A stretch of 64,000 nucleotides of DNA from IMG/VR virus record IMGVR_UViG_3300042520_003271, positions 22,913-86,912 of that record. One strand, written 5' to 3'. A model generated the notes under the pieces. It was given only the letters and a program-made list of their open reading frames with translations. It ran no database searches and was not told the DNA's origin. The position numbers and the translations under genes are program-made. This stretch comes from a virus. Shown here in pieces: positions 53,301 to 64,000 of the stretch (positions are counted from its first letter, which is position 1; the number at the start of each line of letters is the position of its first letter).

Positions 53301-56300
53301 AACCGGTTCTGGGGGTGCCGACGCTAGCCGTATCTGTCGCCACAACACCAGCGCTTGTGACCTGATTAGTCATACTAACGCAATTGTTGTTATTAAGGAG
53401 GCCAAAGCCGAATAGCGCTTTGCCTCCGCCATACCCACTAGCTGCTAAGCCAGATCTAGCAGTCCCTATACCGGCCGTGTCAGTGGCAACAACACCAGTA
53501 TTAGATACAACATTGGTAACATTAAGGAAAGCTGAAACGTCGGTTACACCAAAGCCAAATATTGCCTTGTCTACACCATATCCAGCAGCAGCTAAATTAA
53601 ATCTTGCAGTTCCAGCACCAGCCGTGTCCGTCGCCACAACACCAGTATTTGAGACTAAATTAGATATGTTAAACGCTGGATCGAAGCCGACAACATTGCT
53701 AATACCATAGCCAAAAATCGCTTTGTCGACCCCATATGCAGCAGCTGCCAAGAAGCCTCTGCCTGTTCCTACGCCAGTTTTGTCTGTTGTTACTACGCCC
53801 GCATTAGAAATGAGATTGGTAATACTTTGACTTGGATGCCCATCGCCAAAACCGACTATTGCTTTGTCGCCACCATATCCTGCAGCTGCTAAACCAACCC
53901 TAGCAGTGCCTAGGCTTAACATGTCGGCAGACACAACACCAACGTTAGAGACAAGATTTTTGGTGTTTACAATTGTTCCACTTCCACCGATAGAGTAAGT
54001 GCCAAAGCAAAATATGGCTTTATCTCCACCGTACCCAGCGGCTGCTAGACCAGATCTAGCCGTACCAACACCTACAGTATCAGTAGCAACTACACCAGTA
54101 TCAGTGACCTGATTTGTAGCACTAAAATAGGCATTTTTAATCACGCCATACCCAAAAATAGCTCTGGCATAGCCACTTGGTATAGGTGACGGAATTGGTG
54201 TTGGAGTAGGCGTTGGTGTTGGAGTTGGTGCTATATTCGGAGTGGGTGTTGGGGTAGGCGTCCAAGTAGCATCGATTCCAGCTGCAGCAAGTGACCACCT
54301 TGATGTGCCGACACCAGCAGTATCAGCAGCAACAACACCAGTGTTAGAAACAAGGTTTGTTAAACTTACAGTAACATTAGCAGAAGTCACCCCAAAACCA
54401 AATGTCGCTTTTCCACCCCCATATCCAGCAGCTGCTAAGCCTAATCTTGGTGTGCCGACACCTGCGGTGTCGGTCGCAACCACACCAGTGTTAGAGATAA
54501 GATTAGTTTTATTAACTAAGATAGTCGGTAAGCTAGCCCCGTAGCCAAATATGGCCTTATCCCCACCGTATGATGCAGCAGCCAGACCTGTCTTGCCTGT
54601 GCCTGCGCCGGCAGTGTCGGTCGCTACTACGCCTACATTAGAAACTAGATTTGTCAATGTTACAACTAGTTGTATGTCCGATCCTGGGGCGGTATCTAAA
54701 CTACCAAAACCGAATATAGCTTTATCGCCACCGTACCCAGCGGCCGCCAACCCAGCCCTTCCTGTGCCTACACCTAAAGTATCGGTCGAAACAACGCCGA
54801 CATTTGAAACAAGATTCGAAACATTAATATATGGTAACAAAGCAGTTATAGATCCAAAACCAAATATGGCTTTGTCTATACCATATCCGGCCGCTGCTAA
54901 TGATCTGGCTGTACCAACACCAGCTGTGTCGGTAGCGACAACACCAGTGCTAGAAACGAGATTGGATATATTATAACTTATTCCTGATCCAGATGATCGG
55001 CCATATCCAAATATTGCTTTACTGCCCCCATATCCGGCAGCTGCTAAGCCTAATCTAGGTGTGCCGACACCAGCAGTATCAGCAGCAACAACACCAGTGT
55101 TAGAAACAAGGTTTGTTAAACTTACAGTAACATTAGCAGAAGTCACCCCAAAACCAAATATCGCACGGTTAGGGCTGCTGGTAGGTGTGGGTGTAGAACC
55201 ACCGGAACTTAAACCACAAGTATTACAAGTGATCAATTGAGCTATACCATTTATAGTAAATGGATCACTTGCGCCAGCGGGAAGCGGGGCGGTCCTAGAT
55301 ACAACCGCATCTAGCGTTAAACTATTAATGAAATAAATAGTACGGTTTATAAAAGTAGTAGCGTATAACTGACTGTTATAACAAAATAAACCAGAGAAAA
55401 CATTGCCTGTATTCAATTTAGGCAATTGTTTAATATTCCATAATGTGCCGCCTAAAGTATATTCAGCGATCCAAGAGTCTAAGTTATTATTGATTACTAA
55501 TGTGGTAAATCTGTTAGTATTCTGATTATATAATATTTCGCCAAAGTTATCAGTCTTCCATGCGCCCGAATAACTTAAATCGAACAATTTGGTGACTATA
55601 GCCTGATTAGTTGAGATATCGATTTGAAATAAAGATTTTGATCCTAATAATAATGTGTTATCAGATTTATAACAAAATCCTTCCAAAAACCATGCGCCAT
55701 TAGCGACAGAAAAATCTAGACCTGGGTATGAGGTAGGTGTGCCTAATATAAAAATCCGGGCGGGTGTCTTAGAAATAGAAAAAGGGGTTAAACCTATATT
55801 ATATTCATCAATCCGATAATACATCGGCGAAGCATTTAGCTGGACGCTTAAAGTCCAGAATTTAAAATTAGACATGGTACTGTCTATTACTGTCCATCCG
55901 CTAATAGTCAGATCAGCAATATTCGTCGTGGTGTTAAAACCATAGTCATAATTCGACAGGGCTCCTCGCCCATTTGCTGAAAAAATGATTTGGCAAGCTA
56001 TATTAACTGGTGTTGGTGTTGGTGTTGGTGTTGGTGTTGGAATCGGTGTTGGAATCGGTGTTGGGATCGGTGTTGGGATCGGTGTTGGAATCGGGCTTGC
56101 AACAGGTGGAGGAGTCGTGCAACCGATAGAAACGGGCCTCCAAACCACCGTGCCATTCTCTTCAAAAGCGATATACTCGCAACTACCATTACAACCTGGC
56201 GAACAAGGACCAGAAAAGCTAGTACCGGGTTGAATGTTCTGATCATTTACCGGCACACCATCTAATGGACAAATTAAACAATTGACCGGAGACCCTGGCG

Positions 56301-59300
56301 TTGCGATCGGAGTGTTTAAAAATTCGATTCCACCGAAAGCAACAGGGTTAGCAATCTGAACCAAGTCTGGATCGCTTACAAATAATTCTTTCGATCCTGT
56401 ACCCAGCTGATATTCTATACCATTATAACCCCATGCTAATAATTTAGCGCAAATCGTTTTTGTAGTATAAGTCGGAGTAGGCGTTGGAGTCGGAGTCGGT
56501 GTGGGTGTTGGCGTTATAAAAGGACAAGCCAAAGAGACTTCAACGCCTTCCCATAATGGATTAAGTAAAGTCCCCTTTTTAGCTGTAATAGCCGTAACCA
56601 CGTAGTCAGCAGTATTCGACACACCACCTACTATAGTGATAGTCTCGTTTTGTAGAAAATTTCGGCCGTTTGATAGACCGCCATAAAAAGAATTCTTTTT
56701 CGTTAGAAAAACACTAAAGTCAGTGATAACTGGCGCGCAAGCGGCTATATGTAAAACATTACCATTTGCATCTACTTGAGTGCCTTTATAATATAAATCA
56801 ATGCTTCCAGTATTCGTGCTGTCAGGGATGCCAATAGTAACGGGTCCTGAACTCTGTTTAACGTTTTTTACTCTTATCAATTCATTTATAGTAAACGCAT
56901 AACTATTATTCAGCGCCACGCCGTTATTAAAATAAAAAGTTGAATCGTCTGGACAAATAACATATATCGGCGTGCCGCTTGCGCTAGAGACTATAACACC
57001 AGAGGATGCGCCTTTAATTTCACCACCGACGTCGACAGTAAACTTCGTACTAGTACCACGTGGTGGAGGTGGTGCAGTGGTGTTTCCTGAGATGTACCAG
57101 CCAATAGAACACGGTGTGGTAGTGCTTGCACTAGTCACAACAGCACCAGAAGTTTTACCAGTTGCTACTACATTGACGTAAGGCGTATCGCTACCACTAG
57201 GCCAATTTTGAAAACACGTTAAATCGGGATTAACATAAGGCGGTGGTGAAGCATCGCAAAGAGACACAGCAATATTGGCGAGATTTCCGCGTTCGGCCGT
57301 TGATGAAAAAGCCATAAATCGGTTATTTCCAAAAGCCACATCAGCATTGCTTATTATTAGCTGATTGCCGGCGTTGCGAATATACCAATTATAACCATCC
57401 GCAGAAACAGCTTCTATAGTATCTGTAGAAGTAATAAGGAATATGCTAGCCCCATATACAATCCGCTTCCATTGAACTGGGGGCGTCGCTCTAGGAGTAG
57501 GTAGTAAAACCTTTGTCCATTTTTTAGCATCCAAAGACACCGCTACATAATTAGCATCAAGAGCACTAGGTATCGCTATAAATACGCCACTACCATAGGT
57601 AATGTCTACCCAAGGGTTTATCTTGACTGGTAGATTGAAAGTGTTCCAATTAACGCCATCAGAAGATACCATCGCATAGCCGGCGTTAACTAAAGTTCCA
57701 TTTGCTAATTCTTGTGAAGCTAATGCCACAAAAACGCCATTTGCGAAAATCAACTCTGACCATATAGCAAAATTCGGTAGTGTCATCTGCGACCATGTCG
57801 CGCCATCGTCTACAGAGTATGCACCGATATTAGAAAAGCTTAAGGCTACATATTTCCCAGCTCCATAGCATATTTGGATCCAATTTTTATTAGCAGAGCT
57901 TGGGAGCGATGGTAAGGTAGAGAATATCTGCCAAGTCTTACCACCATCTATAGACCTAGCTATCTCTTTTTCTTCCGACAATAAAAGGTATGTCTTATCA
58001 GGACCAACAGCGATATCTTTCCATACAGTTGTTCCAGCAGTGGCACCACCATAGACATTAAAAGGTGACCAAGCAATGCCATCATCAGTTATCTGGAGGG
58101 CAGAAGTGGTAGTATTGAGCAATATAAAGTTAGAGCCATATGTAAAGAGCATATCGGCATAAGGAGACATTCCACTAATAGCACTCACAAAATCCGGAGC
58201 TTTACTAGCAGTCCAAGTTGTAAGACAAGTAATCGCTGAGCAATTTGATATGGAGGCCTTTGCACCCGTTACGTCACCACTAAAAATGGCCAAAAAGGTG
58301 TTGTTGCCTCTAAAGAAATTTAAAAAACTGATGCCGGGCGTCACGCTATTATAAGTCAATGTGGATATCAACCAATTAACACCATCAGTAGAGTGGATGA
58401 TGTCAGAATCAGTCACACGAGCTGGTACTTTTTTAGCCGCGACAAAAGCCGACCCTAAATATGAAGCTGAAGCAGTCGAAGCGCTTTTAATTATGCTTAG
58501 GGCTGTGACGTTACTTGGTAGAATTATGTCTTGCCATTTTGCCGGAGATCCGGTTTTAACAGCCGCGCCATTGTCTAAAGTAATTGCGACGATTATGCCG
58601 CTGTTACCCTCAATGCCGATCCATTTATCAGATCGTGAGAATTTCTCAACAATCCAGGTTACGCCATCTATCGATGTTAAATATGAGTCATAGGCAGAGC
58701 CATCAGAATTTTTGCCAATTAGATAAAATTTATCACTATAGCTAACAGTAGACCAAACATTGTTTTGTATTACCGGCAGATTAATCAGTGTGAATATAAG
58801 CATGGTCGCATCAACGGGATGAGTGCTATGCTTATACACTTTGCCATCCGAATGGATAGCAACTATTATAATCGAAGCTGGATTCCAACTAATTGATACG
58901 ATATTTAAATTTATACCAACTTGTGTAGAATCAAACGGCTTAGTCCAAGTAACGCCATCGTCGGTAGACTGGCGCACGACGCCAGACGTGCTATAAATAG
59001 CAACCGTCGGCAGTGTCCTATCAGCGAAAAATGCGATTTTATTCCAGTATCCTGTTGTTAACGCGGGTAATGTAAATGAAGTCCACGTTTTACCCGATGT
59101 GCTCTTATAGCCAACATCAGTAGTAGTTGTATTTCCATAAATATCATTATGTGAAATAGCATAATAATATAGGCCGTAAGTAGCAGTATCAACAATCACC
59201 CTATCTGACGGAATATCAGATCGTTCCCATATATATCCACAAATATTAGTGGCGGGCGTTGGAGTAGGTGTTGGTGTTGGTGTTGGTGTTGGTGTTGGGG

Positions 59301-62300
59301 TCGGTGTTGGTGTTGGTGTTGGTGTAACAGGAGTGCATGATAGAATCGCGGCTTCTCCTGGATATCTAATCCCGAGACTTGCAGCTTCGACTATCTGAGT
59401 GATATAATATGTTCCACTAACATTCCCAAAGCCACCGACACCCTGCCACATATTAGGCAAAGTAATAGAATTTCCAGCTTTTAAACCTTTTACTCTATTA
59501 ATATAATTCGGAAAATCAATTTTATCGTTAAAAGTGATGCTATATATATCCCTAGTGGTAGAATACGATAAAGTAGTTATTTCTGGGTTAGTAAACCCAG
59601 AAAGATTAGAAGTGATGACTCCAGAAAAATAGCCAGATTGACTCTGTTTATTCCAAGAATCAAAACATGGGCCATTTGGAGTTCCTAAACATTCAAACAC
59701 AAAATTAGAACCATAATTTAGCGGGGCACCCAAGGTGCCTTGAGTAACGGTGATTGGACTTATGATAAATTTTGAAACTAATTTATCAGATGTGGTGTAA
59801 CCAAAAGCTATGTTTGCGATACCAGGTATAGCATTAGGTGAAGAGGGTCTTGCAAAAATAGAACCAGTCAATTCCCAATTTAAGCCATCTCTGGAGGTAA
59901 TCGCATAATAGTTAGGTTTATTTCCACTAGCATCTGACGGAAGTAAAACAAAGGATCCGGATCCAAAGGCACCAAAGGAACAACGACTAGAAGTAAAATC
60001 GGTTGGTAATGAAGCTTTGGACCAAGTATTAGAATATAGATTAGGGTTAGAATAAACGCCACCTTCGGCTAATAAAACAAACCTACCAGCGCCATAAAGA
60101 ATGTCGTAGCATCGTCCAGCGGAGGCAGGCAAATTAAAAGGTATAAAAGCATTTGGGCCACCATCTGATGTATAGCCCTTGGTCGATATCGGAAGACTAC
60201 CGCTAAGATCAGGACTAGATGGTAATAAGATAAATAAATTATTAGTATAGGCCAAATTCCAAGCAGCGCCTTCTAACGATAGTCTAAAAGCAGCAGAATC
60301 AAATGTAGATCCGTCATTAGAGAAATAAAATCTAGACACGCTAGGCGAAGCGCCAGGAGATGAAGTCGATAATAAAAACTTATCCTTGCCAAATACGATG
60401 CTTAAAAGATATTCGTCAGTTGCTTTTCCAATAAATGTATAAGAATTTACTGTAGCACCAAAATCATCGGTATAAATAACCACTTGTTCTGTGAAAGCGC
60501 TACCTTTTGTTGCTATTAATACGATCCTTGTATTGCTGGCGGCGATTTTTGAACTAAGATAATAGTTTATATAGTCACCAAAATAAAACCCAGTAATCGC
60601 ATTATCTGTCCAGTTAACACCATCGACAGAAGTCTGCAAATATGTTGGAACTACTATTGAAGCAGATTCGGTTTGGGTAGCGGTGGTCAGCAGATTTATA
60701 AATCGCCCTTGACCATATTTTATTCCGTAAGAACTTCCGCTTGTAACTTTTGACGGCACAGCAGACCAAGTATTCACTCTGCAAGGATATAAAATAGGCG
60801 TAGGTGTCGGTGTCGGTGTCGGTGTGGGTGTGGGGTTTCCACCAACACTAGCCGCGGCTAGACCGTACCTCTCAGAGCCGATACCGGCTGTGTCTGTGGC
60901 TACAATACCGGTGTTATTGACAAGATTAGATATACTTATACCGGTAGTAGAGGTAGCCCTACCATATCCAAATATAGCTCTATCGCCACCATAACCGGCT
61001 GACGCTGATAGCATTCTTGGCGTTCCGATTCCGGTTACATCAGAAGAAACAACGCCGATATTGCTGACAAGATTAGTTAAAGAGACGTATTGGCCGGCGT
61101 TAAAACCATAGCCAAAGATAGCTTTATCATTACCATATCCGGCTGCTGCTGCGCCAGTCTTACTACTGCCAACACCGACCGTGTCTGTTGCGACGACACC
61201 GATATTGCTAACAAGATTTGTTATCGAATAAAGGTTATTATTGTCTTGTCCAAAGCCAAATATTGCTTTATCACCACCAAAGCCAGCTGCGGCTAAATAG
61301 TTTCTAATTTTTCCAATACCGGCGGTGTCAGAAGCAACAACACCAGTATTTTGTACAAGGTTTGTTGTGGCGACATATGCTGTAGAAAAACCATAGCCGA
61401 ATATAGCTTTATCTAATCCATATCCTGCTGCAGCTAAACCTATCCTCGCTGTTCCTACTCCAGACGTGTCGGACGCCACTATTCCCAAATTACTAACTAG
61501 ATTAGTAGTGGAGACCTTTACATCTACACTATAAGTAACCCCATATCCGAATATTGCTTTATCGCCGCCATATCCTGCTGCGGCCAAATAAAATCTTGCA
61601 GTTCCAACGCCAGTAGTGTCAGTTGCGACTACACCTGTATTAGAAACTAGGTTTGTAACGCTCGATGTAGCCAAGCTGTCACCGAGACCAAATCCAAATA
61701 TAGCTCGGCCGGTTGTGCTGGGCGTCGGTGTTGGAGTGGGTGTTGGTGTGGGCGTTGGAGTAGGAGTAGGCGTTGGAGTAGGCGTTGGAGTAGGCGTTGG
61801 AGTAGGCGTTGGAGTAGGTGAAGCTGTAGGCGTAGCAGTAGGCGTAGCCGGAGAAGGCGTTCCAGTACCACCACCAATATCAGTACAAGCACCCATCTGC
61901 ACATTAGGACAATAAAAGAAAGGTTCTTGACAACAATTATCGACTTCAGGAGACGCAGGAATTAGAATCTGCCAAGGAAACTGAGCGTTTTTTGGGCCGT
62001 CAGCACCATACCACGTTACACCACCAGTCTCGCAAGGTTCCTTGTTAGTTAAAGGTACCCAATCGAACGCATTCTTCTCATAATTATGCTTAGTAACACA
62101 ATTAGGCAAAGGCTGCCAAACAAAAAAATTAGTCTTAGGCGTTTCAGAGCCGATAATATTGGTTTCATGTACCCTTAGAGACTTATATCTATTGGCAGTA
62201 GTTTCGACACTCGCTAAAACGCTTTTAATCGGGCTTTCAAAAGCCAAATTTGTTGATCCTGGCACCAAAGAGATATTATCGACATTAGTTTCTAAACTTA

Positions 62301-63429
62301 TATCGCCAAACGATGATAATAAAGTCGAAGAACTCTTATCATATCTTAAGCCGATGAGAGGTTTTTTTGCTAAAACCGAACCGCCAGCTTCAATAGCGAT
62401 TTCACTAACACTTAGTTTAGAAGATCCAATATCACCCCTAGCTCCATCTGGGCCGCATTGTCTTGACTTTACAGCATAATTAGTATTCCAAGCACCGACT
62501 TTAAGAACAATTTTTCCGTAAGCGATATGATATTCTTTATTATAACCTATGAGGGCGGCAGATGCAGCTTCATCGATCAAAGCAGAAAGTTCGCCAGAAA
62601 AACGAACCGGAACTTCGCCGGTCGGATCGATTTTTATTTCTAACACACTCTGAGCATTTATAGAATCTAAGTCAAGATTTTTAATGACATCATTTAAACA
62701 GAAGTAAAATTGGTCATTACCAGCAGCGCATTTATTTCTAATATCGGCTTGAAGCCGCATATACTCTTCGTATTCATTATTAATAGTCAAGAAATATATC
62801 GGCAATTCGACATAAGATGGAAGAAGAGATGGAGCAAAAGAAGGATCGAGTTCATCTAACCTTACACTAATATCTGGTACATGACCGTTGGGAAGATATA
62901 TTTTCCCGCCGGCTGCAAGCGGCTGAGGAGTATAGACAGCAAACGACATGGTATTATTGTCAAATGTCGGATTGAATGATAATTCAGCGGGCGCAGCTAA
63001 GCCGTCTACCCCAGCAGCACCGATTAATCCGCGCTGGCCGGTAGGGCCTTTACACCTTTCATTATACAACAGACGATAAAGCCGCTGCATATTAATTTCT
63101 ATGCGCAATTGGCTTTTAGATTCAGCCTTGAATTTTATTAATCGGTTATTAGATCTAAAATAATAATAGTATGCACCTTTACCAGGCAATATCTTTAAAG
63201 GCGCTTGATTTAGGGCCTCTTTAAAATTTTTATAATATTGTATTCGTTTATAGATCTCTGGAGAAACAAAGCCATCATTCTTTTCATCGACAATTATAGG
63301 CGGCTGAAGATAGCCAATTGAGACCCAAGTATCAGTAGAAGAATAATATCTCCAAACATTTCCATACTTATCTGCGACTTCTTGACCATCTTTAGCGTTT
63401 CTAGGGAAACGAGGTGTAAATTTTGCCAT
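50344..63429 (-). CDS. Giant modular tail fibre / adhesin (4361 aa)
   Basis: One 13-kb frame. The start ([20 protein letters not shown]) is a short domain often seen at the front of phage tail proteins, followed by a brief collagen-like [13 protein letters not shown]. Three arrays of six related units each (AIFGYG...[15 protein letters not shown]...[10 protein letters not shown]) lie at 60837-61713, 54271-55170 and 53281-54171. Other regions have BNR/sialidase-like SSDGVNW repeats (about 57240-60780), a Cys-rich part, two paralogous YYNP...YREFW domains and an RCC1 domain near the C-terminus. Many Thr-Pro stalks join them. AGGAAAACAA precedes the ATG. Host binding is inferred; no sialidase catalytic motif is certain. 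Confidence 0.85.
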   Translation of the reverse strand: MAKFTPRFPRNAKDGQEVADKYGNVWRYYSSTDTWVSIGYLQPPIIVDEKNDGFVSPEIYKRIQYYKNFKEALNQAPLKILPGKGAYYYYFRSNNRLIKFKAESKSQLRIEINMQRLYRLLYNERCKGPTGQRGLIGAAGVDGLAAPAELSFNPTFDNNTMSFAVYTPQPLAAGGKIYLPNGHVPDISVRLDELDPSFAPSLLPSYVELPIYFLTINNEYEEYMRLQADIRNKCAAGNDQFYFCLNDVIKNLDLDSINAQSVLEIKIDPTGEVPVRFSGELSALIDEAASAALIGYNKEYHIAYGKIVLKVGAWNTNYAVKSRQCGPDGARGDIGSSKLSVSEIAIEAGGSVLAKKPLIGLRYDKSSSTLLSSFGDISLETNVDNISLVPGSTNLAFESPIKSVLASVETTANRYKSLRVHETNIIGSETPKTNFFVWQPLPNCVTKHNYEKNAFDWVPLTNKEPCETGGVTWYGADGPKNAQFPWQILIPASPEVDNCCQEPFFYCPNVQMGACTDIGGGTGTPSPATPTATPTASPTPTPTPTPTPTPTPTPTPTPTPTPTPTPTPTPSTTGRAIFGFGLGDSLATSSVTNLVSNTGVVATDTTGVGTARFYLAAAGYGGDKAIFGYGVTYSVDVKVSTTNLVSNLGIVASDTSGVGTARIGLAAAGYGLDKAIFGYGFSTAYVATTNLVQNTGVVASDTAGIGKIRNYLAAAGFGGDKAIFGFGQDNNNLYSITNLVSNIGVVATDTVGVGSSKTGAAAAGYGNDKAIFGYGFNAGQYVSLTNLVSNIGVVSSDVTGIGTPRMLSASAGYGGDRAIFGYGRATSTTGISISNLVNNTGIVATDTAGIGSERYGLAAASVGGNPTPTPTPTPTPTPILYPCRVNTWSAVPSKVTSGSSYGIKYGQGRFINLLTTATQTESASIVVPTYLQTSVDGVNWTDNAITGFYFGDYINYYLSSKIAASNTRIVLIATKGSAFTEQVVIYTDDFGATVNSYTFIGKATDEYLLSIVFGKDKFLLSTSSPGASPSVSRFYFSNDGSTFDSAAFRLSLEGAAWNLAYTNNLFILLPSSPDLSGSLPISTKGYTSDGGPNAFIPFNLPASAGRCYDILYGAGRFVLLAEGGVYSNPNLYSNTWSKASLPTDFTSSRCSFGAFGSGSFVLLPSDASGNKPNYYAITSRDGLNWELTGSIFARPSSPNAIPGIANIAFGYTTSDKLVSKFIISPITVTQGTLGAPLNYGSNFVFECLGTPNGPCFDSWNKQSQSGYFSGVITSNLSGFTNPEITTLSYSTTRDIYSITFNDKIDFPNYINRVKGLKAGNSITLPNMWQGVGGFGNVSGTYYITQIVEAASLGIRYPGEAAILSCTPVTPTPTPTPTPTPTPTPTPTPTPTPATNICGYIWERSDIPSDRVIVDTATYGLYYYAISHNDIYGNTTTTDVGYKSTSGKTWTSFTLPALTTGYWNKIAFFADRTLPTVAIYSTSGVVRQSTDDGVTWTKPFDSTQVGINLNIVSISWNPASIIIVAIHSDGKVYKHSTHPVDATMLIFTLINLPVIQNNVWSTVSYSDKFYLIGKNSDGSAYDSYLTSIDGVTWIVEKFSRSDKWIGIEGNSGIIVAITLDNGAAVKTGSPAKWQDIILPSNVTALSIIKSASTASASYLGSAFVAAKKVPARVTDSDIIHSTDGVNWLISTLTYNSVTPGISFLNFFRGNNTFLAIFSGDVTGAKASISNCSAITCLTTWTASKAPDFVSAISGMSPYADMLFTYGSNFILLNTTTSALQITDDGIAWSPFNVYGGATAGTTVWKDIAVGPDKTYLLLSEEKEIARSIDGGKTWQIFSTLPSLPSSANKNWIQICYGAGKYVALSFSNIGAYSVDDGATWSQMTLPNFAIWSELIFANGVFVALASQELANGTLVNAGYAMVSSDGVNWNTFNLPVKINPWVDITYGSGVFIAIPSALDANYVAVSLDAKKWTKVLLPTPRATPPVQWKRIVYGASIFLITSTDTIEAVSADGYNWYIRNAGNQLIISNADVAFGNNRFMAFSSTAERGNLANIAVSLCDASPPPYVNPDLTCFQNWPSGSDTPYVNVVATGKTSGAVVTSASTTTPCSIGWYISGNTTAPPPPRGTSTKFTVDVGGEIKGASSGVIVSSASGTPIYVICPDDSTFYFNNGVALNNSYAFTINELIRVKNVKQSSGPVTIGIPDSTNTGSIDLYYKGTQVDANGNVLHIAACAPVITDFSVFLTKKNSFYGGLSNGRNFLQNETITIVGGVSNTADYVVTAITAKKGTLLNPLWEGVEVSLACPFITPTPTPTPTPTPTPTYTTKTICAKLLAWGYNGIEYQLGTGSKELFVSDPDLVQIANPVAFGGIEFLNTPIATPGSPVNCLICPLDGVPVNDQNIQPGTSFSGPCSPGCNGSCEYIAFEENGTVVWRPVSIGCTTPPPVASPIPTPIPTPIPTPIPTPIPTPTPTPTPTPVNIACQIIFSANGRGALSNYDYGFNTTTNIADLTISGWTVIDSTMSNFKFWTLSVQLNASPMYYRIDEYNIGLTPFSISKTPARIFILGTPTSYPGLDFSVANGAWFLEGFCYKSDNTLLLGSKSLFQIDISTNQAIVTKLFDLSYSGAWKTDNFGEILYNQNTNRFTTLVINNNLDSWIAEYTLGGTLWNIKQLPKLNTGNVFSGLFCYNSQLYATTFINRTIYFINSLTLDAVVSRTAPLPAGASDPFTINGIAQLITCNTCGLSSGGSTPTPTSSPNRAIFGFGVTSANVTVSLTNLVSNTGVVAADTAGVGTPRLGLAAAGYGGSKAIFGYGRSSGSGISYNISNLVSSTGVVATDTAGVGTARSLAAAGYGIDKAIFGFGSITALLPYINVSNLVSNVGVVSTDTLGVGTGRAGLAAAGYGGDKAIFGFGSLDTAPGSDIQLVVTLTNLVSNVGVVATDTAGAGTGKTGLAAASYGGDKAIFGYGASLPTILVNKTNLISNTGVVATDTAGVGTPRLGLAAAGYGGGKATFGFGVTSANVTVSLTNLVSNTGVVAADTAGVGTSRWSLAAAGIDATWTPTPTPTPNIAPTPTPTPTPTPIPSPIPSGYARAIFGYGVIKNAYFSATNQVTDTGVVATDTVGVGTARSGLAAAGYGGDKAIFCFGTYSIGGSGTIVNTKNLVSNVGVVSADMLSLGTARVGLAAAGYGGDKAIVGFGDGHPSQSITNLISNAGVVTTDKTGVGTGRGFLAAAAYGVDKAIFGYGISNVVGFDPAFNISNLVSNTGVVATDTAGAGTARFNLAAAGYGVDKAIFGFGVTDVSAFLNVTNVVSNTGVVATDTAGIGTARSGLAASGYGGGKALFGFGLLNNNNCVSMTNQVTSAGVVATDTASVGTPRTGLAAAVLAGTPPAPTPTPTPTPTPTPTPTATNCFLSWPIAFFNTGNQIINCVKTGATINTFNNGTIIKLTLVNYYNPIQYDYREFWQMPANSIQPILATPFSVGDVITFAQLSTPPQGYENKEYYITKILNGVHTIVCNPPVTTPTPTPTPTPTPTPTPSSNCTSTINRISITIYNSKDLTLVGSNGKSFAVGDILTLSGIPAIDASWPNPNGTFKVIGISNNTMDVECLSFGCFTGWGEGSLHVPLLAGRTLVSSSGAELKTTQTTGDPVYFINLLCGASTPTPTSTVTCDFSKWGYVGIRNQSFDSDLITSVNSGASITASASVYIIRTLNLYYNPRQDNYREFWRENASNGTIVTSTPFAIGDKIVFAFPGGVDSNPPSNWINTFYYISDIKDGVHTIVCNPVITTPTPTPPAKCNIWYGDTFSSFGINHLVSGSSGMLLINPPSSGMPNFDGYLYGSGYWAGRPNNSTQMLRIDGKVNPLVAAPGMWRYVNTFGSMAYAIDGNSDLYTWGIDTFSEACHDKKGQTIAEPTRVTAEFLPKLSKVSYNQIAPGNGFTAFLTNLGEIYYVGKNSMESYLGVSLKWTSDTTYERTDANGIAYLYKPTLIASDPSYKQIYACDSALIIVDASGGLHVIGENKCGVLGINQKEGYTTNKVIPMYNPIPVQTIGSGAGPGVSGIGLGAGVGFGVRTSKTNVMALTRDGDLLFWGGFVGQTGLPRNSYVPIKLDLPESGVIDYQPNTSGCLVVFKSGNVYGYGYSIIDNNNASDTFSSSFVQIGFGSINGAFVLAHGSPERNGYVLAKDFVKPQIPVGPGLCMTIFDNVAKIDTITDANGIQFYIGDTIEVKLDSITDPYNGKYLITNIEKIISGSKTIKRMRIKCLDGNCLVSASPGLVTVPAVFPYLRSIISTGGASIMPLPTGSTATYTVTFDPNCGSGPTPTPTPTPTPTPTPTPTPTPTPTPTPTPTPTPTPTTSKLKVLYTAWK
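50381..50490 (-). repeat. C-terminal Thr-Pro hexanucleotide stalk of the giant fibre
   Basis: About 18 units (GGCGTT and GGTGTC alternating) encode a Thr-Pro run that ends only 12 residues before the stop codon. A stalk that leads to almost nothing suggests a lost or exchanged terminal domain, or a flexible tail. Confidence 0.8.
52829..52876 (-). repeat. Short Thr-Pro stalk in the giant fibre
   Basis: Eight hexanucleotide units of mixed type (GGTGTA, GGTGTC, GGCGTT, GGTGTT) encoding Thr-Pro between a YYNP-type domain and a small Cys-containing domain. Confidence 0.7.
53217..53275 (-). repeat. Short Thr-Pro stalk before the third six-unit array
   Basis: About ten hexanucleotide units (GGGGTA, GGCGTA) encoding Thr-Pro (with one Ala-Pro end) between the third repeat array and the first YYNP domain. 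The GTA-type codons differ from the GTT blocks elsewhere in the same gene. Confidence 0.7.
53281..54171 (-). repeat. Third six-unit array (probable six-bladed propeller)
   Basis: Six units of about 49 residues follow one consensus: AIFGYG or AIFGFG, a variable loop, then [19 protein letters not shown] and [10 protein letters not shown]. The first lacks the usual NLVSN and the last ends at a Thr-Pro stalk. Unit count and length fit a six-bladed beta-propeller. Same architecture as the arrays at 54271-55170 and 60837-61713. Confidence 0.75.
54193..54261 (-). repeat. Thr-Pro stalk between two six-unit arrays
   Basis: Mixed hexanucleotide units encode about 23 residues of Thr-Pro with Asn-Ile-Ala and Ile-Pro-Ser-Pro breaks. 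It separates arrays two and three. Confidence 0.7.
54271..55170 (-). repeat. Second six-unit array with internal duplication
   Basis: Six units of about 50 residues with the same consensus as the other arrays. The first and last units share 99 identical bases (54305-54403 and 55061-55159), far above the divergence of the other four units. Confidence 0.8.
56009..56096 (-). repeat. Pro-rich stalk with 12-base units
   Basis: GGTGTT units are followed by a run in which a 12-base unit GGAATCGGTGTT (with one-base variants) repeats, encoding Thr-Pro and Ile-Pro-Thr-Pro. The 12-base unit shows that expansion happened in larger steps too. Confidence 0.75.
56471..56515 (-). repeat. Short Thr-Pro stalk in the giant fibre
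   Basis: Seven to eight six-base units (GGAGTA, GGCGTT, GGAGTC, GGTGTG) encode Thr-Pro between a Cys-containing linker and the preceding beta domain. Confidence 0.7.
59254..59325 (-). repeat. Thr-Pro stalk between BNR-like domains
   Basis: About twelve units, mostly GGTGTT with one GGGGTC, encode Thr-Pro between two regions with sialidase-like SSDGVNW-type repeats. Confidence 0.8.
60796..60836 (-). repeat. Thr-Pro stalk after the first six-unit array
   Basis: Seven units (GGCGTA, GGTGTC and GGTGTG) encode Thr-Pro between the first array and the first BNR-like domain. Confidence 0.7.
60837..61713 (-). repeat. First six-unit array (probable six-bladed propeller)
   Basis: Six units of about 48 residues with the AIFGYG...[15 protein letters not shown]...[10 protein letters not shown] consensus. 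It follows the first Thr-Pro stalk and is followed by another. Confidence 0.75.
61721..61849 (-). repeat. First long Thr-Pro stalk with 12-base units
   Basis: Units GGCGTTGGAGTA (12 bases, encoding Thr-Pro-Thr-Pro with two codon types) repeat several times, flanked by single hexanucleotides and Ala-Thr-Pro variants. It joins the collagen-like N-terminal part to the first six-unit array. Confidence 0.8.
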
Positions 63430-64000
63430 TTGTTTTCCTGTCGGTAAACCTTTATCTTTTAATTTTTATTTTAAATGGCGCATCTATTATATACCAAGCT
63501 CCTCCCCGCCCGCCCTAAAAGTCTTAAGAAAAAAGACCAAAGGATGGCCGGAGGTGCAAAAGATTACTAATGCCTCGGTTTTATTATTTAACACTATCGG
63601 TCCGGCTCACCAAGTCGCTTATGGTTTGCGGGGTTTAGAGCCAGCTGATAGTCAACAATAATAATGGGATCTGCCGCCGTCGGTGAGGTTCAGTCACCCG
63701 TACACTCTATCAGGTTTGGTGTCTCAGATCTTTGAGTTAGGAACTATATATGGGGCAACTGATGGCTCGCAGACATGCCGTCCTCTGTTAAGCCACGCCT
63801 TCTCTAGTGATATAGTTCATCGCCGGGTTGGGGAGTTACAGGCATTTATTTATACAAACCAGATCATTGGAGATAACTTGCCTGAAAAGACCGAATCTGG
63901 TTTCCCAACTGCTTTTAAACTTACGACAAACGTGGTCGCTATGTTGTCAACACTAGACTGTTGACTGTGTGATAATACACTTATTCTATTTCTTGGGATT
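63430..64000. other. Region without a convincing gene
   Basis: The first 60-70 nt hold the giant gene's ribosome site and a TATATAATAGA promoter candidate. The rest contains a C-rich run near 63507-63520 and plus-strand open frames in one phase: about 35 residues to 63664 ending in two TAA codons, then a 99-residue frame from 63665 to 63964 with only a GTG start at 63683 and no clear ribosome site. The predicted sequence (LGTIYGATDGSQTCRPLLS) is not recognised. No tRNA cloverleaf is evident. It could be a decayed gene, a plus-strand gene start or non-coding. Confidence 0.45.
63485..63496 (-). promoter_or_regulatory. Candidate promoter of the giant fibre gene
   Basis: The minus strand reads GGTATATAATAGATG, with TATATAATAGA as at 11860-11871, about 57 nt before the ATG at 63429. 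No -35 hexamer at normal spacing. A late, phage-specific promoter is the likely reading. Confidence 0.45.

Noticed and set aside
55985-56265. Plus- and minus-strand frames of Trp-Cys or His-Gln repeats
   Set aside because: Shadow frames of the Pro-rich stalk at 56009-56096; no ribosome site or independent similarity.
57240-60780. Active sialidase domains in the giant fibre
   Set aside because: SSDGVNW-type repeats resemble Asp-box/BNR units, but the Arg triad and the Tyr/Glu nucleophile pair of sialidases could not be identified, so only a propeller fold is claimed.
48809-61849. CRISPR array or diversity-generating retroelement
   Set aside because: The repeats are short, in-frame and without spacers, and no reverse transcriptase, Cas gene or template repeat with A-biased changes is seen.
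63599-63664. Alternative genetic code or stop readthrough because of two TAA codons in an open phase
   Set aside because: All well-supported genes end normally at TAA, TAG or TGA and no in-frame stop appears inside them, so a recoded stop is not supported.

Overview
This AT-rich 64 kb window reads as part of the genome of a large tailed phage (Caudoviricetes, probably a myovirus-like or jumbo phage, likely from an environmental metagenome). Genes are packed with 1-70 nt overlaps or gaps of a few nt, and nearly all lie on the minus strand. The replication set includes a gp32-type ssDNA-binding protein, a UvsY-like protein, RecA, a DnaB/gp41-type helicase, a C-family polymerase split into two genes and a small A-family polymerase. 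Very large virion fibre proteins flank that set. No rRNA, tRNA, CRISPR array, integrase, transposase or reverse transcriptase is visible. Genes for CMP-Kdo and GDP-mannose chemistry suggest a Gram-negative host, but this is inference.

Layout by coordinate. 1-9381: a family of tail-fibre or adhesin genes that share N-terminal modules (a fourth member is cut by the window edge) and carry YadA-like, RCC1-like and YVTN-like propeller domains. 9382-11824: small virion or neck-type genes, a strong hairpin terminator and candidate late promoters. 11920-12183: a small secreted Cys-rich protein. 12325-14163 (plus strand): GDP-mannose 4,6-dehydratase and two unknown genes. 14143-19410: glycosyltransferases and a sulfotransferase. 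19407-22681: small unknown genes, a DUF1360-like membrane protein, two tiny Cys-rich proteins and a PD-(D/E)XK nuclease. 22693-29684: the DNA replication and recombination block plus a GroES-like protein. 29739-31677: small genes on alternating strands. 31655-33297: a KdsB-like cytidylyltransferase and an FAD-binding protein. 33302-39696: zinc-ribbon proteins and the split DnaE. 39710-42193: an actin/Hsp70-fold ATPase between a coupled partner and a membrane protein. 42186-43568: a glycosyltransferase-like protein. 43577-63429: three virion proteins, including a trypsin-like protease fused to a Thr-Pro stalk and a propeller (1603 aa) and a giant 4361-aa protein. 63430-64000: a region with no convincing gene.

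How they fit together. The fibre proteins are chains of beta-propellers and small beta domains joined by Thr-Pro stalks encoded by hexanucleotide repeats. Three arrays in the giant protein each hold exactly six copies of a unit of about 48 residues, which suggests six-bladed propellers. The glycan genes could build and attach modified sugars to virion proteins or change host surface polysaccharide. The most unusual points are the split DnaE with an apparently intact PHP nuclease site and a repeated segment at the break, the coexisting A-family polymerase, the protease-stalk-propeller protein, the actin-like cassette, and an 11-bp divergent intergenic region that supplies ribosome binding sites to both flanking genes.
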